Below are positions 9,570 through 17,539 of a stretch of 64,000 nt of DNA, piece by piece. The position numbers were made by a program, and so were the translations under genes. The stretch is from Pseudomonadaceae bacterium. Its GTDB lineage: Bacteria; Pseudomonadota; Gammaproteobacteria; Pseudomonadales; Pseudomonadaceae. Every line of letters begins with the position of its first letter. The first letter of the stretch is position 1. The notes below the pieces were generated by a model. The model did no database searches and was not told the origin of the DNA. It was given only the letters and a program-made list of their open reading frames with translations. The stretch covers positions 186,001-250,000 of the forward strand of contig CAAFUS010000009.1 of NCBI GenBank assembly GCA_900766265.1. Direction: 5' to 3'.

Positions 9570-10502
9570 CTACGGGCGCGACAGCGCGGTATCAGCGGAG
9601 CGCTCGGTCGCCAACAGGGACTGGGCCTGCGCAACGATCTGCTCGAGAAGAGCCTTCTGCGCCGGCACCGGCTGTTCCTGGGCGCGGGTCAACGCATAGA
9701 CCGGTACGGCGATGGCTGGCTCGAGCAGACGTGCCTGGATGCCACCGCCATCGTCTGACAGCGCGGTGAGCGGGTCGACCAGCGCGACCCCCTGCCCCGA
9801 AGCGACCAACTGCCGCGCCAGCTGATAGGTCTGCACCCAGGTTTGGATGCGCGGCGGCGGGTCCAGCTCCTCGAGGTGCCCGCGCAGCAGACCGCCCAGC
9901 GCATCCCGAGTGTCCAGTCCGATCAGAGGCACCCCCGCCAGGGCCTGCAGCCTGAGCGGCGTCGACAGCTCGCCCTGCGGCCACCAGCCAGGCGGTGCGA
10001 TCACCCGCATCCGGCCCTCGGTCAGCAAACTCGTCCTTAACCCGGGATGCTCCACCGCCTGCAGGGTCAGTCCCAGGTCGGCCTCGCGCAGCAGCAGCGC
10101 CTCGACGATTTCCACCGTGTGCTGGGTGGCGAGCTGGCAACGGGTGTGCGGATACCGCTCGCGCCAGGCGTGCATCGCCCGTGGTAGCAGCGCCTGGGCC
10201 AGCGCCGGGGTACAGATCAGGCGCAGGGTGCACTCTTCGCCGCGACCGATGTTGTCCGCCAGCCGCCGAAGATTCTGCAGGTCGATCGCCAGACGTTCGG
10301 TCTGCTGTTGCAGAACGCGGGCCTCGGCGGTGGGCTGGAGCTTGCCGCGCACCCGGTCGAACAGCGCGAAACCCAGCTGCTGCTCGGCGTGCTTGAGGAT
10401 CTTGCTCGCTGCCGGCTGGGAAATGTGCAGCAGCTCGGCGGCTGCCGTGAGGCTGCCGGTCTGCAGAATCGCCTGGAACAGTTCGATGTGACGCAGCCGC
10501 AT
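9570..10502 (-). CDS. LysR-family regulator, divergent from dadA-like gene
   Basis: A 310-residue LysR protein. N-terminal helix-turn-helix: MRLRHIELFQAILQTGSLTAAAELLHISQPAASKIL (split here: residues 1-20 and 21-35), followed by the effector domain. ATG 10502 begins the conserved MRLRHIELF; the frame extends to 10532 without homology. It is divergent from the FAD amino-acid oxidoreductase gene across about 120 bases, so it probably controls the dadA-ridA-TAXI cluster. Related Pseudomonas LysR proteins beside dadA-like genes respond to amino acids; that is inference here. Confidence 0.87.
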   Translation of the reverse strand: MRLRHIELFQAILQTGSLTAAAELLHISQPAASKILKHAEQQLGFALFDRVRGKLQPTAEARVLQQQTERLAIDLQNLRRLADNIGRGEECTLRLICTPALAQALLPRAMHAWRERYPHTRCQLATQHTVEIVEALLLREADLGLTLQAVEHPGLRTSLLTEGRMRVIAPPGWWPQGELSTPLRLQALAGVPLIGLDTRDALGGLLRGHLEELDPPPRIQTWVQTYQLARQLVASGQGVALVDPLTALSDDGGGIQARLLEPAIAVPVYALTRAQEQPVPAQKALLEQIVAQAQSLLATERSADTALSRP

Positions 10503-10623
10503 GCCGCTGCCCTCCTTCAGTCGAACGAGCATAACCCCGGGTTATGGGCGCTCTCCATCCTTTCATTGGCCGTTTCGCTGGCCCGCGGCCTAGGCTCATC
10601 GGAACGGACGCGAGGAGTAGCGC

Positions 10624-11868
10624 ATGCGGGTAGCAGTCATCGGCGGTGGCGTGGTCGGCTTGACCACCGCCTATTCTCTGGTTCGCCATGGGCATCAGGT
10701 CGAGCTGATCGAACGGCGCGACGAGGTCGCGCTGGAAACCAGCTTCGCCAACGGCGGACAGCTCAGTTATCGCTACGTGTCGCCCCTGGCCGATGCCGGC
10801 GTGCCGCTCCAGGCCCTCGGCTGGATGTTGCGTGCGGAGGACGCCCCACTGCGTTTCCAGCCCCGCGCCAGCCTGCACCAATGGCGCTGGTGTGTGCGTT
10901 TCGTGCTCGCCTGCCGGCGCTCAGTCAACCGACGCAACGCGGCGCACCTGCTGCGCCTGGCCTTGCACAGCCAGCAGATCCTGCGCACCTGGCGCGAACA
11001 GGATCGACTCGAGGGTTTCGCCTGGCGCGCCAACGGCAAGCTGGTGATCCACCGTGACCGCGCCTCCCTGCGCAAGGCATCGGCCGGCCTCGACGACGCG
11101 GCCGGGCAGGTGCTGCTGGATGCGAACGGCTGCGTCGATGTGGAGCCTGCGCTTGCACCGCTCGCCGCGTCGCTGCAGGGCGGCATCTATTCCCCGGGCG
11201 ACGAGGTGGCCGATTGTCATCTGTTCTGCCAACAGCTGTTGCAGCGACTCTGTGCCTTGTCTGCGTTCCGCCTGCATGCCGGACAGCAGGTAACGGCCGT
11301 GCGCACCGAGCGCAACCGGGTGCGGGCAATCGAACTCGACGAGGGCGACCTCGCCGTCGACCATTTGGTCGTCGCCGCGGGCACCGGTAGCGTGGCGCTG
11401 CTGCGCCCATTGGGCATTGATGTGCCGATCTACCCGCTCAAGGGCTACAGCCTGACCCTGCCGCTGGCCAGTGACGCGAACGTGCCGCAGACCAACGTGA
11501 CCGACTACGACAACAAGGTGGTCTACGCGCGTCTCGGCGATCAATTGCGGGTCGCCGCGATGGTGGACATCGGGGGCTGGGACGGCGACCTCGACCAGCG
11601 ACGAATCGGTACCTTGCAGCGCCTGGCCAGCGAAACCTTCCCGGGCGCGGGCAATTACCGCAGCGCCCGGCAGTGGGCCGGCCTGCGTCCCGCCACTCCC
11701 GAAGGAACGCCGCTGCTAGGGCCCGGCGGCCTCGACAACCTCTGGCTCAACATCGGCCACGGCAGCCTCGGCTTCACACTCGCCTGCGGCAGCGCCGACG
11801 TGCTCAGCAGCCTGATCGGTGGACACCTGCCGGCCGTCTCCCTCGACGGCCTGACCCTTGTTTCCTGA
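10624..11868 (+). CDS. FAD-dependent D-amino acid dehydrogenase, DadA-like
   Basis: A 414-residue DAO-family oxidoreductase, the DadA size. The N-terminal Rossmann motif is VIGGGVVGLTTAYSL (residues 4-18), followed by the FANGGQLSYRYVSPLAD segment typical of DadA and a C-terminal RQWAGLRPATPEGTPLLGP and NIGHGSLGFTLACGSA that bind FAD. It would oxidise D-amino acids to 2-oxo acids and ammonia through an iminium intermediate, at the inner membrane face. The following RidA, which hydrolyses such imines, fits this chemistry. A GAGG site precedes the ATG. It lacks the alanine racemase partner (dadX), so the substrate may not be alanine. Confidence 0.88.
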   Translation: MRVAVIGGGVVGLTTAYSLVRHGHQVELIERRDEVALETSFANGGQLSYRYVSPLADAGVPLQALGWMLRAEDAPLRFQPRASLHQWRWCVRFVLACRRSVNRRNAAHLLRLALHSQQILRTWREQDRLEGFAWRANGKLVIHRDRASLRKASAGLDDAAGQVLLDANGCVDVEPALAPLAASLQGGIYSPGDEVADCHLFCQQLLQRLCALSAFRLHAGQQVTAVRTERNRVRAIELDEGDLAVDHLVVAAGTGSVALLRPLGIDVPIYPLKGYSLTLPLASDANVPQTNVTDYDNKVVYARLGDQLRVAAMVDIGGWDGDLDQRRIGTLQRLASETFPGAGNYRSARQWAGLRPATPEGTPLLGPGGLDNLWLNIGHGSLGFTLACGSADVLSSLIGGHLPAVSLDGLTLVS

Positions 11869-11888
11869 TGACCACGATGAGACTACCC

Positions 11889-12242
11889 ATGACCCTGCAA
11901 CGCATCGAAAGCAATCCGCGCATGTCCGCCGCAGTCGGCTATGCCGACCTCATCTTCCTCGCCGGCCAGGTGCCTGACGACCGCAGCCTGGATGCCGCCG
12001 GGCAGACCCGCGAGGTGCTGGTCAAGATCGATCGGCTGCTGGAGGCTGCGGGCTCGGACCGCAGCCATCTGCTCAGCGCGCAGATCTGGCTCAAGGACAT
12101 CGACGCCGACTTCGCCGCGATGAACCAGGCCTGGAGCGCGTGGCTGCCCGAAGGCTGTGCGCCGGCCCGGGCGACCGTGCAGGCGCGCCTGGCGTCGCCG
12201 CAGGTGCTGGTGGAAATCATGGTGATCGCCGCGCGAATCTGA
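11889..12242 (+). CDS. ridA: RidA family enamine/imine deaminase
   Basis: A 117-residue RidA/YjgF protein. Conserved features: ESNPRMSAAV at the start, LIFLAGQVPDD, the QTREVLVKIDRLL helix, and near the C-terminus CAPARATVQARLASPQVLVEIMVIA, which carries the Arg that binds the carboxylate and the conserved Glu. It speeds hydrolysis of reactive imines/enamines such as those released by the DadA-like enzyme. Start is ambiguous: ATG at 11868 overlaps the dadA stop (TGATG), another lies at 11877; ATG 11889 fits the family start best. Translational coupling to the upstream gene is likely either way. Confidence 0.88.
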   Translation: MTLQRIESNPRMSAAVGYADLIFLAGQVPDDRSLDAAGQTREVLVKIDRLLEAAGSDRSHLLSAQIWLKDIDADFAAMNQAWSAWLPEGCAPARATVQARLASPQVLVEIMVIAARI

Positions 12243-12330
12243 TTCCGCGCTTTCACCGCCTCACACCGCCGGGATCGTCACGGACGAGACGGTGGCGAAC
12301 GCTGCTCCGACCCATCACGAGGGAACCACG

Positions 12331-13311
12331 ATGAAGCATCAGATCCGTATCGGCCTGCTCGGCATCACCCTGGCCGCTGTCAGCGGCACCCTGGCGAGCC
12401 CTAGCGCCCTGGCGCAGGAACGTTTCGTCACCATCGGCACCGGCGGCCAGACCGGCGTGTACTACACCGCCGGTCAGTCGGTTTGCCGCCTGCTCAATCG
12501 CGCCGAGAGCACGCCGGCCATCAAGTGCAACGCGCCCTCGACGGCGGGTAGCGTAACCAATATCGTGTCGATGCAGAAAGGCGAGTACGACTTCGGCTTC
12601 ATCCAGTCCGACCATCAGCACAAGGCGCTGCAAGGACTGGCGCCTTTCGACAAGGACGGTGCGGTCGAAGAATTGCGTGCGGTGTTTTCCCTGCAGAGCG
12701 AAATCCTCACGGTGGTCGTTCGCAACGACAGCGGTATCAGCGACCTCGACGGTCTCAAGGGCAAGCGGGTGAACATTGGCGTGCCGGGCTCGGGAAGTCG
12801 CGATACCTTCGAGGAAGTGATGAGGGCCAAGGGCTGGAGCAATGCCGATTTCGCCCTGGCCGCCGAACTCAAGCCGGCGGAGATGGCCTCCGCGCTGGGC
12901 GACAACAACCTCGACGCCATTACCTACGTGGTCGGCCACCCCAGCGGCGCGATCCAGGAAGCCTTGACCAACGTGAAGGCCAGCATCGTCCCGGTGACGG
13001 GCCCGGAAATCGATCGATTGCTCGCGGGGGCCGATTACTACACTGCGGCCGAAATCCCTGCCGGGCTCTACCCGGGCGTTGAATCGGCGGTCCCTTCGAT
13101 CGGCGGCAAGGCGGTGCTGGCGACCACCAGCAGGACCGACCCGGAGGTCGTCTACCAACTGGTCAAGGCCGTGTTCGACAACCTCGACCGGTTCAAGCGC
13201 CTGCACCCGGCGTTCGCCGATCTGAACGCCGAAGACATGATCCGTGTCGGCCTGACCGCCCCGCTGCACGAAGGCGCAGAGCGCTTCTACAAGGAGAAGG
13301 GCTGGCTCTGA
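12331..13311 (+). CDS. TAXI-family TRAP transporter solute-binding protein (orphan)
   Basis: A 326-residue periplasmic binding protein with a signal peptide (about residues 1-29, ending SALAQE). The TAXI family signature is plain: FVTIGTGGQTGVYYTAGQSVCRLLNR (in two halves, residues 30-45 and 46-56), then NAPSTAGSVTNIVSMQKGEYDFGFIQSD and RVNIGVPGSGSRDTFEEV. TAXI receptors work with a fused 4TM-12TM permease; none is encoded nearby. The ATG at 12331 has a GAGGG site. Its place after dadA-ridA suggests an amino-acid-like ligand such as glutamate, which is inference. Confidence 0.9.
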   Translation: MKHQIRIGLLGITLAAVSGTLASPSALAQERFVTIGTGGQTGVYYTAGQSVCRLLNRAESTPAIKCNAPSTAGSVTNIVSMQKGEYDFGFIQSDHQHKALQGLAPFDKDGAVEELRAVFSLQSEILTVVVRNDSGISDLDGLKGKRVNIGVPGSGSRDTFEEVMRAKGWSNADFALAAELKPAEMASALGDNNLDAITYVVGHPSGAIQEALTNVKASIVPVTGPEIDRLLAGADYYTAAEIPAGLYPGVESAVPSIGGKAVLATTSRTDPEVVYQLVKAVFDNLDRFKRLHPAFADLNAEDMIRVGLTAPLHEGAERFYKEKGWL

Positions 13312-13347
13312 GCGCTGCGGGCCGCAGGGGTTCGGCGGCGGCGCCGG

Positions 13348-14079
13348 TTAGTGCTGATGGCTCTCGCTGACGAAGGTCAGCGAGGCGAACATGCCGCGCA
13401 CACGGGCGTCGGGGTCGTCGCTGTCGACCGTCGTGGAGGCCGCGATCACATTCAGGCCATGGTTGCGCACCGTCACCCGCGCCTTGCCCTGGGCATCGGT
13501 CGTGGCCACTACCCGGTCAGGGTCGTTGACGTAGTCGCCGATCAGCTCGATGCCGGCGGCAGGTTTGCCGTCCACCAGCACCTGGACCTCCAGGGACTGG
13601 CCGACATCCACCGACAGCGGATCGTGCTGCGGCACGATGGCCAAATTCAGCTTGTCCAGCGCGGGCAGTTTCGCGCCCTCCTGCAGAATCGCCAGGCTGT
13701 ACTTGTAATAACGCCCCGAATCCAGCGCGCCGGGTACCTGGCGCTCGCCCACGTTCAGCCATTTCTTGTCCGGGGCCTGGGTCCAGTAGCCATTGTCGAG
13801 GGCGACCGAGAGTACCGCAGGCCGGGACAGCGGCTTGAGCCTCGCATGGTCTTCCAGCCGTTCGATGGTGACGGGGATCATTGCGCCACGGGCATCGCTG
13901 GCCCAGGCGCCCGAAACCTTCTTCGCATCGAACGCATCGTCCTCGGCGCCGTGACCGTAAATGACTTCGATATTGCCCCGGCGCTCCTCGGTCCACAGGC
14001 CGTGCGCGCTCGCCGATGCGGCGCCGAGGCTCAGGAGCAGCGTCAGCGTCCAGCCGATAGCCTTGTTGTTGTCTTTCAT
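13348..14079 (-). CDS. DUF4198-type periplasmic protein, metal-uptake associated
   Basis: A 243-residue exported protein: signal peptide MKDNNKAIGWTLTLLLSLGA then ASASAH with His-Gly at the mature N-terminus (AHGLW), a feature of DUF4198/NikM-like proteins linked to nickel, cobalt or zinc uptake. The C-terminal half looks like an Ig/transthyretin-type domain (VQVLVDGKPAAGIELIGDY, TTDAQGKARVTVRNHGLNVIAA), and the protein ends SESHQH. ATG 14079 is chosen for the signal peptide; the frame extends to 14133. It lies 50 bases after a TonB receptor and is probably in one transcript with it under a Zur-box-like promoter. Confidence 0.78.
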   Translation of the reverse strand: MKDNNKAIGWTLTLLLSLGAASASAHGLWTEERRGNIEVIYGHGAEDDAFDAKKVSGAWASDARGAMIPVTIERLEDHARLKPLSRPAVLSVALDNGYWTQAPDKKWLNVGERQVPGALDSGRYYKYSLAILQEGAKLPALDKLNLAIVPQHDPLSVDVGQSLEVQVLVDGKPAAGIELIGDYVNDPDRVVATTDAQGKARVTVRNHGLNVIAASTTVDSDDPDARVRGMFASLTFVSESHQH

Positions 14080-14129
14080 TTCTTGGGTTCTCTTGCAGAA
14101 ACGGGCGGCGAGCGCCCGGGAGGTTGAGA

Positions 14130-16268
14130 TCACAGGCTCAGCGAGACGCTGAAACTGAGGTTGCGTGGCTCGCCGGGCATGACCCAGAGGGTGCTGTACG
14201 AGCGCTCGTAATAGGTGCGATCGAAGGCATTGTTGAGGTTGACCCCGAGCGTCACGCTGGGCGTAGCGCGGTAGCGCGCCAGCAGATCGACCGTGGTGTA
14301 GGACGGCAGCTCGAAATCTGTGCCGGCCTCGCCCGAGCGGTCTCCCACGTAGTTCACGGCCCCGCCCACCTCCAGGCCCTGAAGGCCGTGATCGAAGAAT
14401 TCGTACACGGTCATCAGGCTGCCGCTGTTGCGCGGCACGTTGAGCAGGCGGCTGCCGCGCTCATACCGGTTGTCCTGGGTGATTTCGGCGTCGACATAAG
14501 CGTAAGCACCGATCACGCGCAACTGGTCGGTCAGTTGGCCGGTCAGCTGCAAGTCGATGCCCTGGCTGCGCACTTCGCCGGCAGCGATCTGATAGGTGGT
14601 GTCGGCGGGATCGGTGGTCAGCACGTTTTCCTTGGTAAGATGGAAAGCGGCGATGGTCATGCCCAGGCGGCTGTCGAGCAGGTCGAGCTTGAAACCCGCC
14701 TCATAACCCAACCCTTCTTCCGGATCAAAGGCCTGGCCCCCGGCGTCAGCGCCGCCGTTGGGCTTGAACGAACGCGATGCGTTGGCGAACACACCGACCT
14801 CGGGCGTCAGCTGATAGAGCGCACCGATGCGCGGGGTCACCTTTTCATGGGTCTGCGTATCGCGCGTACGTGGCGACGCCGCCTCGTTGTCCAGGCGCTG
14901 CTCGTAGTGGTCATACCGCACCCCGACGATGCCGAACAGTTTGTCGGACAGCCGCATCTGGTCTTGAAAGTTGAGGGCCCGGTTGTGGACAAGCTCGTTT
15001 CGATTATTGGTGCGATTGGACGCAAACTCCGGGCGCGGCTGACCATAGACCGGACGATAGAGGTCTATGGCGCTGGTGTTATTGGAGCGCAGGATCAGCT
15101 CGCTGTTGGCATAGCGCTCGTACTCAGCGCCCACCAGCAGCTGATGCTCGATCGAGCCGGTGTGTACCAGGCCGCGCAGCTCCAGCTGGGTGATCGCGTC
15201 CTGCCACTCGAAGTCGCGATAGCGAAGGTTGCGCAACAAGGTGCGCCCGTCCGCCCCCAAAGCCCCTGCCTCGGTGGCGTAGCCGTTCAACCGGCCCTGC
15301 TTGTAGTGGCTGGCCAGACGCAGGGTCCAGGCGTCGTTCAGGTCGTGTTCGAGCTCGGCCTGCAGGGTTTCGTTGTTGTTGCTGATGGAACCGTCGGAGG
15401 GCTCGCCGAAAAACGCCGAACGGGACACGCTGCCCAGTTTGCCGTTCGGCGCCACGACCCCACGGTCGAAGACCTGCTTGTTGCGTACCACCTCTGCCTG
15501 CACCAGGACACGGGTGCCCGGGTTCAGCTCCCAGCTGAACGCCGGGGCGTAAAACTGCCGCTCACCTGAACGATGGTCGCGGAAGCTGTGGTTGTCTTCG
15601 ACGGCAAGGTTCATCCGGTAGAGCATCCGCCCCTCTTCATCCAGCGGCGTGTTGACGTCCAGGCTGCTGCGATACCTGTCCCAGCGGCCGGCGCTCAGAT
15701 CCAGCTGCGCGAACGAATCGCGCTGCGGACGCTTGGTCACGATGTTGACGGTGCCGCCCGGGTCGCCACGGCCGTATAGGCTCGACGCCGGCCCCTTGAG
15801 CACTTCGACGCGCTCGACGTTGGACGCGTCCTGCGGGTTCATGTACCCCCGGTTGGCGCTGAAGCCGTCGCGATAGAACTCCGAGGTGGTCAGGCCGCGG
15901 ACGCTGTACTCGTACATCGTCAATCCCCCGAAATCGTTCTGTCGTGCCACCCCGCCGGCGAAATCCAGCGCGCGTTCGATACGCGCAGTGCCCAGATCTC
16001 GTAGCACGCTGGCGGGCACCACGGAGACCGACTGAGGGATTTCCTCCAGGGGCGTGTCAGTCCTGGTCGCGCTCGCCGAACGGCTCGCGCGATAGCCGGT
16101 AACCGGCCCGTCAGCGGTTTCCCGGGTGCCGGTGACCGTGACCGAATCCAGTACCGTGGACGGTTGCGCCTGGCCCTGGGTTTGGGCGGAAATGGCCTGG
16201 GCCACCAACGACAGGACGAAACCTGCGCCGGTGCCGAGCAGCCGTGGTGAAAGAATCCCGATAAACAT
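14130..16268 (-). CDS. TonB-dependent outer-membrane receptor (siderophore-receptor type)
   Basis: A 712-residue TonB receptor. Signal peptide about residues 1-28 (ending ISAQ), TonB box region VLDSVTVTGTRE, plug domain with IPQSVSVVPASVLRDLG, VLKGPASSLYGRGDPGGTVNIVTKRP, and a 22-strand barrel ending in the aromatic-rich NLSFSVSLSL. By family it would be called a ferric-siderophore receptor, but the promoter carries a Zur-like palindrome and the next gene is a DUF4198 protein, so zinc or a zincophore is an alternative substrate. No sigma/anti-sigma genes adjoin it and the N-terminus has no extra signalling domain. Confidence 0.9.
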   Translation of the reverse strand: MFIGILSPRLLGTGAGFVLSLVAQAISAQTQGQAQPSTVLDSVTVTGTRETADGPVTGYRASRSASATRTDTPLEEIPQSVSVVPASVLRDLGTARIERALDFAGGVARQNDFGGLTMYEYSVRGLTTSEFYRDGFSANRGYMNPQDASNVERVEVLKGPASSLYGRGDPGGTVNIVTKRPQRDSFAQLDLSAGRWDRYRSSLDVNTPLDEEGRMLYRMNLAVEDNHSFRDHRSGERQFYAPAFSWELNPGTRVLVQAEVVRNKQVFDRGVVAPNGKLGSVSRSAFFGEPSDGSISNNNETLQAELEHDLNDAWTLRLASHYKQGRLNGYATEAGALGADGRTLLRNLRYRDFEWQDAITQLELRGLVHTGSIEHQLLVGAEYERYANSELILRSNNTSAIDLYRPVYGQPRPEFASNRTNNRNELVHNRALNFQDQMRLSDKLFGIVGVRYDHYEQRLDNEAASPRTRDTQTHEKVTPRIGALYQLTPEVGVFANASRSFKPNGGADAGGQAFDPEEGLGYEAGFKLDLLDSRLGMTIAAFHLTKENVLTTDPADTTYQIAAGEVRSQGIDLQLTGQLTDQLRVIGAYAYVDAEITQDNRYERGSRLLNVPRNSGSLMTVYEFFDHGLQGLEVGGAVNYVGDRSGEAGTDFELPSYTTVDLLARYRATPSVTLGVNLNNAFDRTYYERSYSTLWVMPGEPRNLSFSVSLSL

Positions 16269-16288
16269 GAGTAAGCCCGTTTCTTACG

Positions 16289-16305
16289 ATGTTATATCGT
16301 AACAT
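16289..16305. promoter_or_regulatory. Zur-box-like operator upstream of the TonB receptor
   Basis: ATGTTATATCGTAACAT is an interrupted palindrome (ATGTTA at each end, spacer of 5). It matches nearly all positions of the gammaproteobacterial Zur consensus ATGTTATA-N-TATAACAT, differing only at the two bases next to the centre on one side. It lies 20-37 bases upstream of the receptor ATG and touches the -10, the right place for zinc-dependent repression. Confidence 0.6.
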
Positions 16306-16332
16306 TGTTCGGATGGGCGCTCAGGCTGTCAA
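16304..16332 (-). promoter_or_regulatory. Promoter of the TonB receptor-DUF4198 operon
   Basis: On the minus strand a perfect TTGACA (16332-16327) is followed after 17 bases by AACAAT (16309-16304). The Zur-like palindrome begins in this -10 and covers the probable transcription start. Confidence 0.5.
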
Positions 16333-16423
16333 GCGAGCCCGTGTGTCGGGCATCGCTAAGGCGTTCGGATGAATAGGTTAGGGGCTTGAGCGGAAGGCTG
16401 AGCGGATGTGCAGACTGCGTCGA

Positions 16424-17539
16424 TCAGGCCCGCAGGCTGAACGGCAGCTGCACGTCGACGATCACCCGGCCGGCGTCGTTGCGAAACCGGGTATGACCAC
16501 CGAAGCTTTCACTGAGCGCCTTTACGATCGGCAGGCCCAGGCCCCAACCCTTGGTCTCGCTGCGGGTAGAGATGAAATAGGGCGTGGCGAGATTGGTCAG
16601 CACGTCCTCGGGCAGGCTGCCATGGTTGCTCACGCTGAGCAGCACACCGCCCTCTTCCACCCGCTGCTTCACCTCGATCGGCATGTCCGGCTGGCCGTGC
16701 TTGGCGGCATTGATCACCAGGTTGTCGAGGATTCGCAGGAATCCCTGCTTGTCCCAGAACACCGTCAGGTCGTCCGCCTGAGTGTCCAGATGCACCGGGT
16801 TGCGCACCTGGAACCGCAGGTTCTCCACCGCATCGCCGAGCAGCTTGGCCAGGGACATCGTCTCGCCGTTGAGCCTCAGGCCTCCGCCGAGGCTCATGTG
16901 GGAGATATCCAGCACGTTGCTGATCATCTGGTCGATTCGCTGCAGGTTCTCTTCGAGCACCTTGATCATGTCGTCGGTGCGCCGCGCCGGGTTCTTGCGC
17001 ATCAGCCCGGCGACCATGACCGCGGCAGACAAAGGCGAGCGCAGGTCGTGGCTGAGCGAACGCATGAAGCGCTCGAGCATGACCTTCTCGGTGCGCAGGT
17101 TCTCGCTGCGGGCGACGGCGACGTTGCGCTGCTTCTCGATGCGCTCGAAGCGGTTGCTGGACTTGAGCAGCGACGCGATGGTCGCCAGCACCTCGTCCGA
17201 GTTGATCGGATGGGTCAGGTAGGCCTGCGCGCCCTGATTGAGGCCCATCGCCTTGTCCTTGCCGGTCATGAAGGTCGCCGAGATGTTGATCACCGCCGGC
17301 ATCTTGCCCGACCCCAGCTTGCGCTTCATCGCCTGGATCAGCTCGAAGCCGCTCATGTCCGGCAGGTTGATGTCGATGATCACCAGGTCGGTGGCATCGT
17401 TGAGCTGCTCCAGCCCCTCGGCGCCGCTGCCTGCCTCGACCACCTCGTAGAGAGGCTCGCTGGTCAGTATCTTCTTCAACACGTAGCGGTTGGCGTCCAT
17501 GTCGTCGATGACCAGGATGCGCCGCCGGTTAGCCTTCAT
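16424..17539 (-). CDS. Receiver-histidine kinase protein, stressosome operon end
   Basis: A 371-residue protein with a receiver first (residues 7-125: ILVIDDMDANR, phosphoacceptor in LVIIDINLPD, Thr/Ser in NISATF) and then HisKA with SLSHDLRSPLSAA and an HATPase with DNLVINAAKHG and GWGLGLPIVKAL. The G1 box reads VSNHGSLPE, a variant also found in active kinases. ATG 17539 starts inside the end of the previous gene (11-base overlap); the open frame further upstream is not conserved. No membrane segment: cytoplasmic. As last gene of the rsbRST operon it probably receives or relays the stressosome output. Confidence 0.85.
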   Translation of the reverse strand: MKANRRRILVIDDMDANRYVLKKILTSEPLYEVVEAGSGAEGLEQLNDATDLVIIDINLPDMSGFELIQAMKRKLGSGKMPAVINISATFMTGKDKAMGLNQGAQAYLTHPINSDEVLATIASLLKSSNRFERIEKQRNVAVARSENLRTEKVMLERFMRSLSHDLRSPLSAAVMVAGLMRKNPARRTDDMIKVLEENLQRIDQMISNVLDISHMSLGGGLRLNGETMSLAKLLGDAVENLRFQVRNPVHLDTQADDLTVFWDKQGFLRILDNLVINAAKHGQPDMPIEVKQRVEEGGVLLSVSNHGSLPEDVLTNLATPYFISTRSETKGWGLGLPIVKALSESFGGHTRFRNDAGRVIVDVQLPFSLRA

